A stretch of DNA of 64,000 nucleotides from NCBI GenBank assembly GCA_000814665.1, contig JWIH01000005.1, forward strand, positions 1 to 64,000, given 5' to 3'. The position numbers were made by a program, and so were the translations under genes. Shown here in pieces: positions 9,297-17,948 of this stretch. Source of the DNA: Pseudoalteromonas flavipulchra NCIMB 2033 = ATCC BAA-314 (GTDB lineage: Bacteria; Pseudomonadota; Gammaproteobacteria; Enterobacterales; Alteromonadaceae). Each line of letters starts with the position of its first letter. Positions within the stretch are counted from its first letter, which is position 1. The notes beneath the pieces were generated by a model. It saw nothing but the letters and a program-made list of their open reading frames with translations, was not told where the DNA came from and ran no database searches.

Positions 9297-10663
9297 CGCG
9301 TTTTGATATCAAACTTATCAAGGCGACGATATAGCGCACTTTTACTGATCCCAAGTAAAACAGCAGCATCTTCCACATTATCATGGCATTGGCACAGCGC
9401 CATTTTAATCAACTTTTGCTCGGCTTGATCTAGCGTCATCATTTCGGGCTCACTCTGCTCTGTGGTTACCACAGATTTTAAAGAAAGCGCGCTTTCTTCA
9501 ATTTCAGTGCCATCACACAGCAAAATCGCACGTTCCATCATATGACTAAGTTCACGGATATTACCCGGGAATGCGTAATTTTGTAGTCTTGTTTGTGCTG
9601 CATGAGACAAGGGTTTTACGTCTAATTCATAGGTCGTTGCGTGCTTTTGAATAAAAAAGTCGGCCAGCGGAATTATCTCTGTACGACGCAAGCGCAGTGG
9701 TGGGATCTCAAACTCCATTGTATTTAGTCTGAAATACAGGTCACTACGAAATTGACTTGCTTGTTGTTGCGACTCTAAATCTGCATTAGTTGCGCTAATA
9801 ATTCTACAGCTTGCATGCTGCGTTTTGCTTGAGCCAACAGCTTCATATTCCCCTGTTTCTAATACTCGTAGTAGCTTCGCTTGTTGAGGCTCTGTGAGTG
9901 TGCCAACCTCATCCAAAAACAAAGTCCCTTGCTCAGCCATTGAGAAACGACCTTGTCTATCCTGTTTAGCGTCAGTAAACGCACCTTTCACATGGCCAAA
10001 CATTTCACTTTCAAACAGTGACTCTGGAATGGCCGCCATATTGGTGCTCACAAAGTTGCCCGTGATGTTACTTTGCTGGTGGATGTAGCTGGCAATTTGT
10101 GATTTTCCCGTACCATTTTCTCCTCTAAGCAATATATTCGCTTTGGTTTTGGCAATGCGATCAAGTTGGCTTTTTAGCGCTTGCATCGTAGGGCTTAACC
10201 AAAGTAATGCATCAGCTGGTTCTGCATTTGGCGCTATTTTAGCTGTGGTTTGTTGGGAGGAAGCAGGTTGTTGTTTTGCAGCGATTTGCTTTAGCCCTAA
10301 ATGCTTTTTCACCATCATTACTACAGCGTGGTTGTCCCAAGGCTTGGCAAAAAAGTCTTTGGCGCCGCGCTGCATGGCTTCGACGGCGAGTTCGACGCTA
10401 GACCAAGCAGTCATCGCAATAAAGGTTGTGCTACTTTGGCTTGCATACTGACTCAAAAAAGCGAGACCTTCATCGCCGGATGTTGTATCGAATTCATAGT
10501 TCATGTCTAGCAGTACAATATCAATGTCGTGCGCATTGAGCTGCTTAGCGGCACAATCGAGACTACTACTTTGGAAAATGGTAAAACCGTGGTTTTTTAG
10601 CAAAAACTGTAAGCTAAGGCGGATATCGGCCTTGTCATCAACGATTAAAATTGAACCTTGCAT
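9293..10663 (-). CDS. Sigma-54-dependent response regulator (cassette 1, NtrC family)
   Basis: A 456-residue NtrC-type activator. The receiver domain spans about 1-120, with acidic Asp9/Asp10 and phosphoacceptor Asp53 (LLDMNY). The AAA+ domain has Walker A GENGTGKS, the sigma-54 contact loop written GAFTDA instead of the usual GAFTGA, and Walker B GTLFLDE. A C-terminal Fis-type helix-turn-helix (AAVLLGISKSALYRRLDKF) binds DNA. It should activate a -24/-12 promoter, and one is present before the adaptor gene of this cassette. It starts 68 bases after the permease stop, separated by a perfect 10-bp inverted repeat. The paralogue is at 57008-58342. Confidence 0.9.
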   Translation of the reverse strand: MQGSILIVDDKADIRLSLQFLLKNHGFTIFQSSSLDCAAKQLNAHDIDIVLLDMNYEFDTTSGDEGLAFLSQYASQSSTTFIAMTAWSSVELAVEAMQRGAKDFFAKPWDNHAVVMMVKKHLGLKQIAAKQQPASSQQTTAKIAPNAEPADALLWLSPTMQALKSQLDRIAKTKANILLRGENGTGKSQIASYIHQQSNITGNFVSTNMAAIPESLFESEMFGHVKGAFTDAKQDRQGRFSMAEQGTLFLDEVGTLTEPQQAKLLRVLETGEYEAVGSSKTQHASCRIISATNADLESQQQASQFRSDLYFRLNTMEFEIPPLRLRRTEIIPLADFFIQKHATTYELDVKPLSHAAQTRLQNYAFPGNIRELSHMMERAILLCDGTEIEESALSLKSVVTTEQSEPEMMTLDQAEQKLIKMALCQCHDNVEDAAVLLGISKSALYRRLDKFDIKTR

Positions 10664-10671
10664 AGTGTGTT

Positions 10672-10708
10672 GTAGGCAAAGGGAGTTTACACGCCACGCT
10701 TTGCCTAC
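10672..10708 (-). promoter_or_regulatory. Hairpin between permease and response regulator genes (cassette 1)
   Basis: GTAGGCAAAG (10672-10681) and CTTTGCCTAC (10699-10708) form a perfect 10-bp inverted repeat with a 17-base loop in the short gap between the permease stop and the regulator start. No T-run follows in the transcribed direction, so it is more likely an RNA stability or processing element, or a leaky attenuator, than a strong terminator. Cassette 2 has an unrelated-sequence hairpin at the same place. Confidence 0.55.
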
Positions 10709-10731
10709 TCATTCCTGTTGTTATTATTAAC

Positions 10732-13119
10732 TTATTCGTTTCTTAGCGCTTTAATGGGATCTTGCCTTATCACCCTTTGCACAGGTAAATAGCTTGCGAT
10801 GAGCGCAATCAGCAGCATGATAGGGATTGTCACGATAACAGCGAACCAGCTCACGGAAATAGCAGTTGTGCTTATCTTTGTCAGTATCCCATATCCGATT
10901 GCAACGGTTAATGCACTCACTCCAAGGCCAATCATTACCGGTGTTAGACTCTGCTTGAGCACTTGTGCTATCAGTTTGTGTGTATGTGCGCCCAACGACA
11001 AGTGAATGCCAAGCTCACAGCGACGCATTTGTACACTGTAGTTGAGCACGCCGTAGATCCCAGCGCCAGCTAGACTTAAGGTAAGGGCTAATAGGGCGAC
11101 AGTCAACATTGCTTGCAGCCAAGTTTGTCTTAACCGTTGGGTTAGCATGTCATCAACAGGCTCAAAAAAGGCAAAGTTTAAACTCGGATGAATGGCCTTG
11201 AGAACATGAGTTAATTGGACTTTTGACAGTTCTGCATTCCCCTTGATAATAAAAGATGTGCTGCCTTCTGTGACAGGCAAGTAATAGCGCTCTAAGGTAT
11301 AGCCTCGGTTGCCCGTAGGCACGTAAATATCACTCACAACCCCAACCACTTTTCTTGGCGCCTCTCTGTCTGCATAGAGGGTTTGACCGATAGGGTTTTC
11401 ATCTTTGTACAAACGCTTAGCGAGTGAGGCTGAGAGAATTATTTCATTGTTGTCTGAGCCTGAGGCCATGATTGGTGTAAACCGGCTTCCTTGCTCAAAT
11501 GGCAGTGAAAGCGCAGTGAAACCGTCTTCGTCGTAAAAGGACAAACTGACGATACCGATCAGCGCGATATTTTGATCATACAAATAGTTTTGCCATCCCA
11601 TTTGTAGTGGTGAAGTGTAACTTGCTGATACCGATGCGATGCTCGCTTGATTGGCTAAAAGCTGTTTGATTTGTTTGCCAAGCTCAAAGTTATCGATTTC
11701 TGTGGCACTGCCATCGATACGGACATAGTACAAATGCTCAGTATCAAACCCTGTGGGATGAGTCATTTGCGCGTATGCGGGAACTAATTTGTTGGCCGCT
11801 AGAAAGAGTAAAATACTGGCAAAGCATACTTGTAATGCCACCAACACTTGACGAGTACGCTTGGAAATTTGCGCGCCAGTGCCTTTACCGCTGCTGTGTA
11901 GCGCATCTGTCAGGGCATGATAGTTTACTTGTTTGCTGGTAAACCAGGCGATGAGTAGCGCTATTATCAGACTCAGTGCACAAGCAACTACTATGGTCGG
12001 CCAGTCCAGAGTTAAGCCCTGCATGCGACTAAATAAATAGCTCAAGTCGTTTGCTAACCAAACATTCAACCACTCGGCAAGCAATAATCCGAGTATAGTG
12101 GCTGCGCCCACTAACAGGATGCTTTCGCAAAACATACTGACAAAAATGTGAGTAGGCTTTGCCCCCAGTGCCGCTTGAATTGCCATGGTGCGCTGCTTTT
12201 GCGCAGCCCTTGAGAGAAATAAATTAACCACATTGGTCAGGGCAATGAGCACCAAAACCGCTGCTGAGAACAACAAGGTAATGGCGAGTTCATCACTTCG
12301 TGCAACGATTTTGTCGCGCAGTGGTGTAAACTGAGCGCCAATTCGCGTGTTAGGCGCCACGTTTTCACGGGATTGGTAAAGCGTGTTAATCTGTTCGCCC
12401 AGCGCATGATTCATCTGCTCTATGTTTACACCCGCTTTCAGTCGAGCGATACCGTTAAACTGGCTACTGATGTTATTCCAGTGCGAGGTGGTGGTGACAG
12501 GCTCCGGAAAGCTACTAAAGCCGCTAACGGGAAAGCCACCAAAGATCTCAGGCACTTCAAACGCTTCTCCCGTTACTCCGATAATTTGATAGCGTTCACG
12601 ATCTATGGAGGTGTAGCTACCAACGATATCTGGATCTGCATTAAAGTGCGTTATCCAAGACTGGTAACTCAGGACTAAAACTTTTTGTTCATCGCTGACG
12701 CCTTCGTCTTGCTTTAGCGCGCGACCAAGATGCAGTGGCGTACCTAACAACTCAAAGAATTCGGGAGTCACTCGAATAATGTCTACCGTGGGCATATCCT
12801 TAATGTCCATAAAACGAGATGATACGAAATGCATCATCGTCATTTTGTCGATAAATTGCTTATCTTGATATAGCTGAAACTGGGTCGAGAGCAGTTGGAA
12901 TCCATATTGGGTTTCTCCATTAATGGTTTCGCTTTGATCGGTCACCCATAGTTTATCTGCATCAGGATAGGGAAGCGGTTGCGTGATCAATCTATGGTTG
13001 ATATTAATCACTACCGTTAGCGCTGCTAAGGTTAATGCTAGGGTGACAAGTACGGTAAGACTAAATCCCGGAAGCTTCCTAAGATTTGACAGTGCGAGCT
13101 TACATTCCTCTTTTATCAT
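10732..13119 (-). CDS. MacB/FtsX-like ABC transporter permease (cassette 1)
   Basis: A 795-residue permease of the MacB/FtsX superfamily in the double-length form. TM1 (about 20-40) is followed by a large periplasmic MacB-core domain. Three helices lie in the middle (about 280-400), then a second TM at about 430, a second periplasmic domain and three C-terminal helices (about 670-790). The characteristic short segment ALGAKPTHIF follows the middle helices, and its counterpart SLGAHTHKLI lies near the end. Such permeases work by mechanotransmission with an adaptor and outer-membrane channel to expel peptides, macrolides or lipids. Its ATG overlaps the ATPase stop (ATGA). The substrate is unknown. 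It is paralogous to 54541-56967. Confidence 0.88.
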   Translation of the reverse strand: MIKEECKLALSNLRKLPGFSLTVLVTLALTLAALTVVININHRLITQPLPYPDADKLWVTDQSETINGETQYGFQLLSTQFQLYQDKQFIDKMTMMHFVSSRFMDIKDMPTVDIIRVTPEFFELLGTPLHLGRALKQDEGVSDEQKVLVLSYQSWITHFNADPDIVGSYTSIDRERYQIIGVTGEAFEVPEIFGGFPVSGFSSFPEPVTTTSHWNNISSQFNGIARLKAGVNIEQMNHALGEQINTLYQSRENVAPNTRIGAQFTPLRDKIVARSDELAITLLFSAAVLVLIALTNVVNLFLSRAAQKQRTMAIQAALGAKPTHIFVSMFCESILLVGAATILGLLLAEWLNVWLANDLSYLFSRMQGLTLDWPTIVVACALSLIIALLIAWFTSKQVNYHALTDALHSSGKGTGAQISKRTRQVLVALQVCFASILLFLAANKLVPAYAQMTHPTGFDTEHLYYVRIDGSATEIDNFELGKQIKQLLANQASIASVSASYTSPLQMGWQNYLYDQNIALIGIVSLSFYDEDGFTALSLPFEQGSRFTPIMASGSDNNEIILSASLAKRLYKDENPIGQTLYADREAPRKVVGVVSDIYVPTGNRGYTLERYYLPVTEGSTSFIIKGNAELSKVQLTHVLKAIHPSLNFAFFEPVDDMLTQRLRQTWLQAMLTVALLALTLSLAGAGIYGVLNYSVQMRRCELGIHLSLGAHTHKLIAQVLKQSLTPVMIGLGVSALTVAIGYGILTKISTTAISVSWFAVIVTIPIMLLIALIASYLPVQRVIRQDPIKALRNE

Positions 13120-13823
13120 CCCACCATCTCCAAATTCATTTCATCCACCATCACCCCATCTAACAAGAACAGTTTACGTTTTGCCATGTCTGCATACCTA
13201 GGGTCGTGGGTAACCATACACATGGTTGTGCCTTGGGTGTTTAGGTCGCTCAGCATGTTCATTACCGCATCGCCATTTTTTGAGTCCAAGTTTCCTGTAG
13301 GTTCGTCAATAAGCAGAATATCTGGCTGATTGGCGAGTGCACGGGCGATGGCGATACGTTGCTGCTGTCCGCCTGACAGTTGATTGGGCTTATGTTCTGC
13401 TCTGTGGGTCATTTGTACTAACTCCAAGCAAGTCATTACCCGTTCTTTTAACGCAGTACTTGAAAGAGCGGTGCTACTGTACTTGATAGGTAAGGCGATA
13501 TTGTCAAAGACGTTCAATTCATCAATGAGATTAAATGACTGAAACACAAAACCGATATGTTTATTTCTTAGTGTGGCTCTTTGGTTGACGTCAAGGTTAC
13601 TGACATCGTTACCCGCAATTGTGTAGGTGCCGGTGCTTGGGCTGTCTAATAAACCAAGAATACTTAGAAGTGTTGATTTGCCGCAGCCTGATGGGCCTGA
13701 AATTGACAGATATTCGCCCTGCGCCACATTGAGGTTTACGCCACGCAGTGCCAGTGTTTCCATTCCGCCGAGGACAAACTTTTTAGTGATGTTTTTAAGT
13801 TCAATAACGTGTTTATTATTCAT
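13116..13823 (-). CDS. ABC transporter ATP-binding protein, MacB/LolD type (cassette 1)
   Basis: A 235-residue nucleotide-binding protein. Walker A is GPSGCGKST (residues 43-51), the Q-loop is in FVFQSFNL, the ABC signature is LSGGQQQR, Walker B is ILLIDEPTGNLDS and the switch is MVTHD. The PTGNLDS extension is typical of the MacB/LolD/FtsE branch, which pairs with FtsX-fold permeases. It lies between the adaptor gene (18 bases upstream) and the permease (4-base overlap), so the three make one efflux complex. It is closely similar to the ATPase of cassette 2 at 53819-54541. Confidence 0.92.
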   Translation of the reverse strand: MNNKHVIELKNITKKFVLGGMETLALRGVNLNVAQGEYLSISGPSGCGKSTLLSILGLLDSPSTGTYTIAGNDVSNLDVNQRATLRNKHIGFVFQSFNLIDELNVFDNIALPIKYSSTALSSTALKERVMTCLELVQMTHRAEHKPNQLSGGQQQRIAIARALANQPDILLIDEPTGNLDSKNGDAVMNMLSDLNTQGTTMCMVTHDPRYADMAKRKLFLLDGVMVDEMNLEMVG

Positions 13824-13841
13824 TGTTCTTCCTTTGGTTTG

Positions 13842-15089
13842 TTATTTGCTCAAAGTCACTACGGGTGCGTCGGCATAAGATGTCATATCTGACAAAATAA
13901 ACTGCTGATTTGTCGAAGCGCCACTGAGTAGTTGAATGTGCTGTGACGTTTCTGCGCCATAGTGTACTTGAATTGCATGGGCTTGTTGTTTTTCTTTATC
14001 AACAAGATATAAGGTTGCTTGGCTATAAGGTTTTGCACCGACGGGTTTGTCGATGAACAGTGCGGAACTCAATTTGTCGATAGAGACTTTTCCCTCAATA
14101 TTTAGCTCGGGGCGAGCACTCGCGGGCAGACTTTTAGGCAGTGTCACCTCAACTTCAATATTGCCATTTTGTACCATTGGATTAATGCGCGACACTTGGC
14201 CTTCAATTAAGTCGTTACGGGTATTGATGCTCACATGCTGAGCTAGCTTTATTTGCTGGGCATAGGCTTGTGGGATCTGCAATTGCGCATATAAATCTGT
14301 GGTGCTACCAACTAACACCAATTGAGTGCCAAGAGAGACACTTTGTCCAAGTTCCACATGAAGTTGCTGCAATACTCCTTTGATCCCAGCCCGTACAGTG
14401 AGCTTATTCACCCTATCTTGCACCAATAAAAATGCTTCATTACTGGCATCAATATTCGACTGCGCAAGCTGCAGGTTGGCTTTGTGTAAGGTCTGTAATT
14501 GTGATATTCGCTGTTGTTCAATATTAATGCGACGTTTCAGCTGGCGATGGGTAAGTACCGCGCGTTGGTAGTCGAGTTTAGAAACAACTCCATCTTCAAC
14601 CAATTCTCCTTGAGCAGTAACCTCCAGCTCGGCACTTTCTAACTCAGATCTCAGAATTTCCAAATCCGCCTGATGAGACAGCAGTTCTCGTTGTTGATTG
14701 ATATCGAGCTGTAGATATTGGTCTTGCGATTGCGCCAAACTGCGTTTGGCATCTTTTAAAGACTGGGCCAAATTTGCATCTTGTAACCTCATGATGATGC
14801 TGTCGGGGTTAACTTGTGCACCCGGGCGCAACACAATTTCTTCAACCGTGGCATCGCTTGCGGCACTTATCAAACGCGGCGTTTTCGATTTAAGCTGACC
14901 ATATCCAGATACACTGACCTCTAAATCCCCTTGCTGGACCTCCGCAATCCATGTTTTTGCCATAGGCAAAGATGCCTGCGCTGAGGGTTGTAATAGCAGC
15001 CATATAATAACTACGGCGAAAATGGTTCCGCCAACAGCCCACAACCAGTTAACCTTGTTGCGTTTTTTATGTTCGACTTGTATATCCAT
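13842..15089 (-). CDS. HlyD/MacA-like periplasmic adaptor (cassette 1)
   Basis: A 415-residue membrane-fusion protein. A short cytoplasmic N-terminus and one TM helix (about 15-32) are followed by a biotinyl-lipoyl half-domain, a long alpha-helical hairpin (about 85-205, rich in Gln, Leu and Glu), a second lipoyl half (VRAGIKGVLQQLHVELGQ) and a beta-barrel. It would link the permease to an outer-membrane channel. The frame is open up to an ATG at 15143, but that start lies inside the -24/-12 promoter, and the paralogue also begins MDI, so I take the ATG at 15089. First gene of the operon. Confidence 0.85.
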   Translation of the reverse strand: MDIQVEHKKRNKVNWLWAVGGTIFAVVIIWLLLQPSAQASLPMAKTWIAEVQQGDLEVSVSGYGQLKSKTPRLISAASDATVEEIVLRPGAQVNPDSIIMRLQDANLAQSLKDAKRSLAQSQDQYLQLDINQQRELLSHQADLEILRSELESAELEVTAQGELVEDGVVSKLDYQRAVLTHRQLKRRINIEQQRISQLQTLHKANLQLAQSNIDASNEAFLLVQDRVNKLTVRAGIKGVLQQLHVELGQSVSLGTQLVLVGSTTDLYAQLQIPQAYAQQIKLAQHVSINTRNDLIEGQVSRINPMVQNGNIEVEVTLPKSLPASARPELNIEGKVSIDKLSSALFIDKPVGAKPYSQATLYLVDKEKQQAHAIQVHYGAETSQHIQLLSGASTNQQFILSDMTSYADAPVVTLSK

Positions 15090-15133
15090 GTTGATATCTC
15101 TGGTGGAATGAAGGTTGTTATTACTCAGTAGAT

Positions 15134-15150
15134 AACAAGTCACATGCCAA
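15134..15150 (-). promoter_or_regulatory. Sigma-54 (-24/-12) promoter of cassette 1
   Basis: Reading the minus strand from 15150 to 15134 gives TTGGCATGTGACTTGTT. This matches the sigma-54 consensus TGGCAYR-N4-TTGCW except for one base in the -12 element (TTGTT), with GG and G at the required 10-base separation. Transcription should start near 15122, about 33 bases before the adaptor ATG at 15089. The downstream operon encodes an NtrC-family activator, which makes autoregulation likely. Confidence 0.65.
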
Positions 15151-15274
15151 AATTTAATTAACTGAAATTATTGGATTTTTTACTTTCTCTATTTGCAGGG
15201 AAGGAGTGCTTTTTGCGGTTTCGAAAATAAAAATTGTGGTTTTGGGAAGCTCGATTGTATTTGCAAGTGCGCAG

Positions 15275-15303
15275 AAGAAAATAGGCTCATCAATAGAGCC
15301 TAT
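15275..15303 (-). terminator. Rho-independent terminator after the deacetylase gene
   Basis: ATAGGCTC (15281-15288) and GAGCCTAT (15296-15303) form a perfect 8-bp stem with a 7-base loop. On the minus strand a T-rich stretch (TTTTCTTCT) follows. It lies about 20 bases beyond the deacetylase stop and would end the minus-strand operon. Confidence 0.65.
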
Positions 15304-15324
15304 GAATTGCAGCGTTATTATTTG

Positions 15325-16263
15325 TTAAAACACACGTTCTGGGTTGGTTGGTACGTCTTGTTGCTTTAGAGTCCATTTGGCTATGTCTATCTTGCGCATA
15401 AACTTAATCTTTGGATGCGATTTAGCGTAACGAATAAAGTCGTCAAGTGCTTTTACGCGAGCAGGGCTGCCTGCGAGCCTGTCGTGTGCGCTGATAGACA
15501 TCATACGGCGCTGGGATTTTCCTTCTTCATAAAGCACATCAAACTCGTCTTTTAACTCTTGCAAATAGGCTTTTGCTGTCATTGCGGAGCTGCCGCCATA
15601 GCGTACGATATCGTTATTTCTAAAGGTATAAGGCACCACCACGAAGGGTTTGCCATTGACCGGGGTAAACGAAGGCTCATCCCGAGATAAGTCATCAATA
15701 TGATAGATAAATCCAAGGGACTGCAAAATAGTTAAAGTTTGCTCAGAGTGGCGCATCCAAAATGCATTAAAGCCTTGTGGTCTTTGCCCGGTGATCTTTT
15801 CAAGCACGTCTGCACTGTGAATATAAGACGCCCGTTCTTCTTCGGGTGTCATCGAGTATTGTGGTGTCCAGTTTTGTCCATGACCTGAAATTTCATGCCC
15901 TTTTTCTGCCACCATTTTGGCAAGTTTAGGATTAAGCTCAGCAGCTTTTCCTACCATGTGGGACGTCACTTTGATGTTGTGCTTATCCCAAAGCTTAAGC
16001 AATCGTGGGATCCCTTCATTCATGCCATACTGATACCAAGTAGGAGCGACGGTGTCGGGATAGCCCGCTTCTTGCTGAGGAAATGGCCCAGGATCGCTTG
16101 GGTCTTGCGCGGTTGCTTCAAACTGCATGGAGATAGAGATCACCAATTGAGCATCATCAGGCCAGTAATGGCCAGACTCCATTTCAGCGCCGTGGGCTGT
16201 GCCTGCAAGCAGGGCGGTTGCTGTTAGTAGTGCTCGAATACTTGTGGTCAACGTGGTACGCAT
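15325..16263 (-). CDS. Secreted polysaccharide deacetylase-family protein (NodB/PuuE-like)
   Basis: A 312-residue protein with a signal peptide ending at about residue 25 (TAHGAE). The NodB-fold region resembles the PuuE/allantoinase and HpPgdA branch. It has a first strand ISISMQFEA in place of the TFDDG of classical chitin deacetylases, a GHEISGHGQNW segment giving one metal-ligand-like His, and a C-terminal SISAHDRLAG. Metal-dependent hydrolysis of an N-acyl or ring amide bond is expected. The periplasmic location argues against cytosolic allantoinase. It is the last gene of an operon with PEBP, old yellow enzyme and VOC genes. Because the motif-1 aspartates are not both evident, activity and substrate are uncertain. 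Confidence 0.75.
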   Translation of the reverse strand: MRTTLTTSIRALLTATALLAGTAHGAEMESGHYWPDDAQLVISISMQFEATAQDPSDPGPFPQQEAGYPDTVAPTWYQYGMNEGIPRLLKLWDKHNIKVTSHMVGKAAELNPKLAKMVAEKGHEISGHGQNWTPQYSMTPEEERASYIHSADVLEKITGQRPQGFNAFWMRHSEQTLTILQSLGFIYHIDDLSRDEPSFTPVNGKPFVVVPYTFRNNDIVRYGGSSAMTAKAYLQELKDEFDVLYEEGKSQRRMMSISAHDRLAGSPARVKALDDFIRYAKSHPKIKFMRKIDIAKWTLKQQDVPTNPERVF

Positions 16264-16265
16264 GG

Positions 16266-16817
16266 TTATTCTCCTGCGGCTCTTGGACCGGCATACACAG
16301 AAAGTGTTGCCTGCGCTAAGCTATGCTGGTGGATAAAAAATCCAGTAAGTGGTGCCGTTGCACCAGCTGGCACGGGGAGTGTATCTACATCTAGCGCATG
16401 CACGGTAAAGGTGTATTTATGTTTGCGACCAATAGGCGGGCACGGGCCAAAGTATCCTGGCTTTCCTAAATCCGTATTACCTTCAATGGCTTGGCTTGGT
16501 AAAGTTTCTGCAAGCCGAGTCGTGTCTTTGGGCAGGTTATACACTTGCCAGTGCCAAAATCCGCTGCCGGTTGGCGCGTCTTGATCGTAAAATGTCACCG
16601 CAAAGCTCTTGGTTTGTTTAGGTGCATTTGACCAAACTAAGGTTGGCCGTGTGCTGTTTCCCTCGCAGCCAAATTGATCCCAGTATTGAAATGGCCGAAT
16701 AGATTTTTCGGCAACAAGATCTGGGCTTTCTAGTGTAAATTCAGGTGCTGAAATTGCATTGGTTGCACCGAGTAATGCCATGGAGGCTAGGGATAAATTC
16801 AGTAATAATGGCTTCAT
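16266..16817 (-). CDS. Secreted YbhB/YbcL-type PEBP-like protein
   Basis: A 183-residue protein with a signal peptide (residues 1-23, cleavage after ISA). It has the bacterial PEBP (Raf-kinase-inhibitor-like) signatures: RPTLVWSNAPKQTKSFAVTFYDQDAP, the FWHWQVYNLP strand, and GPCPPIGRKHKYTFTVHALD. The DxDAP plus HW and GPCPP residues line the small anion-binding pocket of the family. The biochemical role of bacterial PEBP proteins is not well defined. Its ATG overlaps the old yellow enzyme stop (ATGA) and its stop is two bases from the deacetylase start, so it is tightly coupled in the operon. Confidence 0.88.
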   Translation of the reverse strand: MKPLLLNLSLASMALLGATNAISAPEFTLESPDLVAEKSIRPFQYWDQFGCEGNSTRPTLVWSNAPKQTKSFAVTFYDQDAPTGSGFWHWQVYNLPKDTTRLAETLPSQAIEGNTDLGKPGYFGPCPPIGRKHKYTFTVHALDVDTLPVPAGATAPLTGFFIHQHSLAQATLSVYAGPRAAGE

Positions 16818-17935
16818 ATTGCACCTTTTGCTCTTAATTGTTGAAAATCTGCATAGTCGGTGTAGCCCTGCTCGCTACCACCAAATAAAGGCGCATCAGG
16901 GTTGATTGGACTCAAAGGTAATTGATGAGTTAGACGATATACGAGGTCTGGGTTGGAGATAAACTTGCGACCAAAAGCCACAAAGTCAACTAGACCTTGT
17001 TCAATAAGGGCTTCGGCTTGCTCTGGTTCGTAATTTCCCGCCACAATAATGGCGCCGTGGAATTTTTTTCTTAGTGCTTGCCTAAAACTCTCCGTCACGA
17101 CCGGCGCATCATCCCAGTCCGCTTCTGCTAAGTGCACATAGGCAATGCCTAAGCGGTTAAAGTGCTCCGCGGCGAGCAAAATAGTATCAATGGCTTCTTC
17201 GTCTTGCATGCCACGTTGGGTAATAAAAGGCGCTAATCGGATCCCTACTTTTTCAGGCCCAATTGCTTGGCTAATCGCAGTGACAACTTCAACCGCAAAG
17301 CGAATTCGGTTTTCCTTCGAGCCACCATATTGATCATGACGTTGATTAGAGCTGCGGCGTAAAAACTGGTCGATTAAGTAGCCATTACCAGCGTGGATCT
17401 CGACGCCATTAAACCCTGCCATCATGGCATTCTCAGCCGCATGGACATAATCTTCGACTATGCTCTGTATTTCTTGGGTTGCCAGTGCGCGTGGTGTTGG
17501 GCAATCGACCATTTCACCCACTCCTTTTTCATTGACCACCCACACTTGTGCGTCGGGCGCCAGTGCTGAGGGGGCGACGGGTTGGCCATCTTCATGAAAA
17601 GTGGAGTGAGACATACGACCGACATGCCAAAGCTGACAGAAAATACGGCCACCTTTTTGCTGCACTGCATGGGTGATTTCTTTCCATCCAGCAACCTGCG
17701 AAGCAGTATAAATTCCGGGAGTAAATGAATATCCTTTGCCCTGACAAGAGATTTGTGTGGCTTCACAGATGATAAGCCCTGCCGAAGCGCGTTGGGCGTA
17801 GTACTTTGCCATCAACTGGTTTGGAATATCTCCCGGTTGTGTTGTTCGAGAGCGGGTCATTGGTGCCATCAAAATGCGGTTTGGTAAGATTAAATTACCG
17901 AGTTTTTTCTGCGTAAATAACAATGGATTAGACAT
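16814..17935 (-). CDS. Alkene reductase, old yellow enzyme family (NemA-like)
   Basis: A 373-residue FMN-dependent TIM-barrel oxidoreductase. Family landmarks are LPNRILMAPMTRSR near the start, QLWHVGRMSH, the GFNGVEIHAGNGYLIDQFLR segment containing the conserved active-site HxxN pair, and the phosphate-binding VAFGRKFISNPDL. Such enzymes use NADPH to reduce activated C=C bonds, nitro compounds or N-ethylmaleimide and often serve in electrophile detoxification. It lies 13 bases after a VOC-family gene and overlaps the PEBP gene. The divergent LysR regulator upstream may control it. Length is normal. Confidence 0.92.
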   Translation of the reverse strand: MSNPLLFTQKKLGNLILPNRILMAPMTRSRTTQPGDIPNQLMAKYYAQRASAGLIICEATQISCQGKGYSFTPGIYTASQVAGWKEITHAVQQKGGRIFCQLWHVGRMSHSTFHEDGQPVAPSALAPDAQVWVVNEKGVGEMVDCPTPRALATQEIQSIVEDYVHAAENAMMAGFNGVEIHAGNGYLIDQFLRRSSNQRHDQYGGSKENRIRFAVEVVTAISQAIGPEKVGIRLAPFITQRGMQDEEAIDTILLAAEHFNRLGIAYVHLAEADWDDAPVVTESFRQALRKKFHGAIIVAGNYEPEQAEALIEQGLVDFVAFGRKFISNPDLVYRLTHQLPLSPINPDAPLFGGSEQGYTDYADFQQLRAKGAI

Positions 17936-17948
17936 AGTATTCTCCTAA

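Noticed and set aside
15090..15143. Longer N-terminus for the cassette 1 adaptor
   Set aside because: It would start inside a -24/-12 promoter, and the paralogue also begins at the later MDI.
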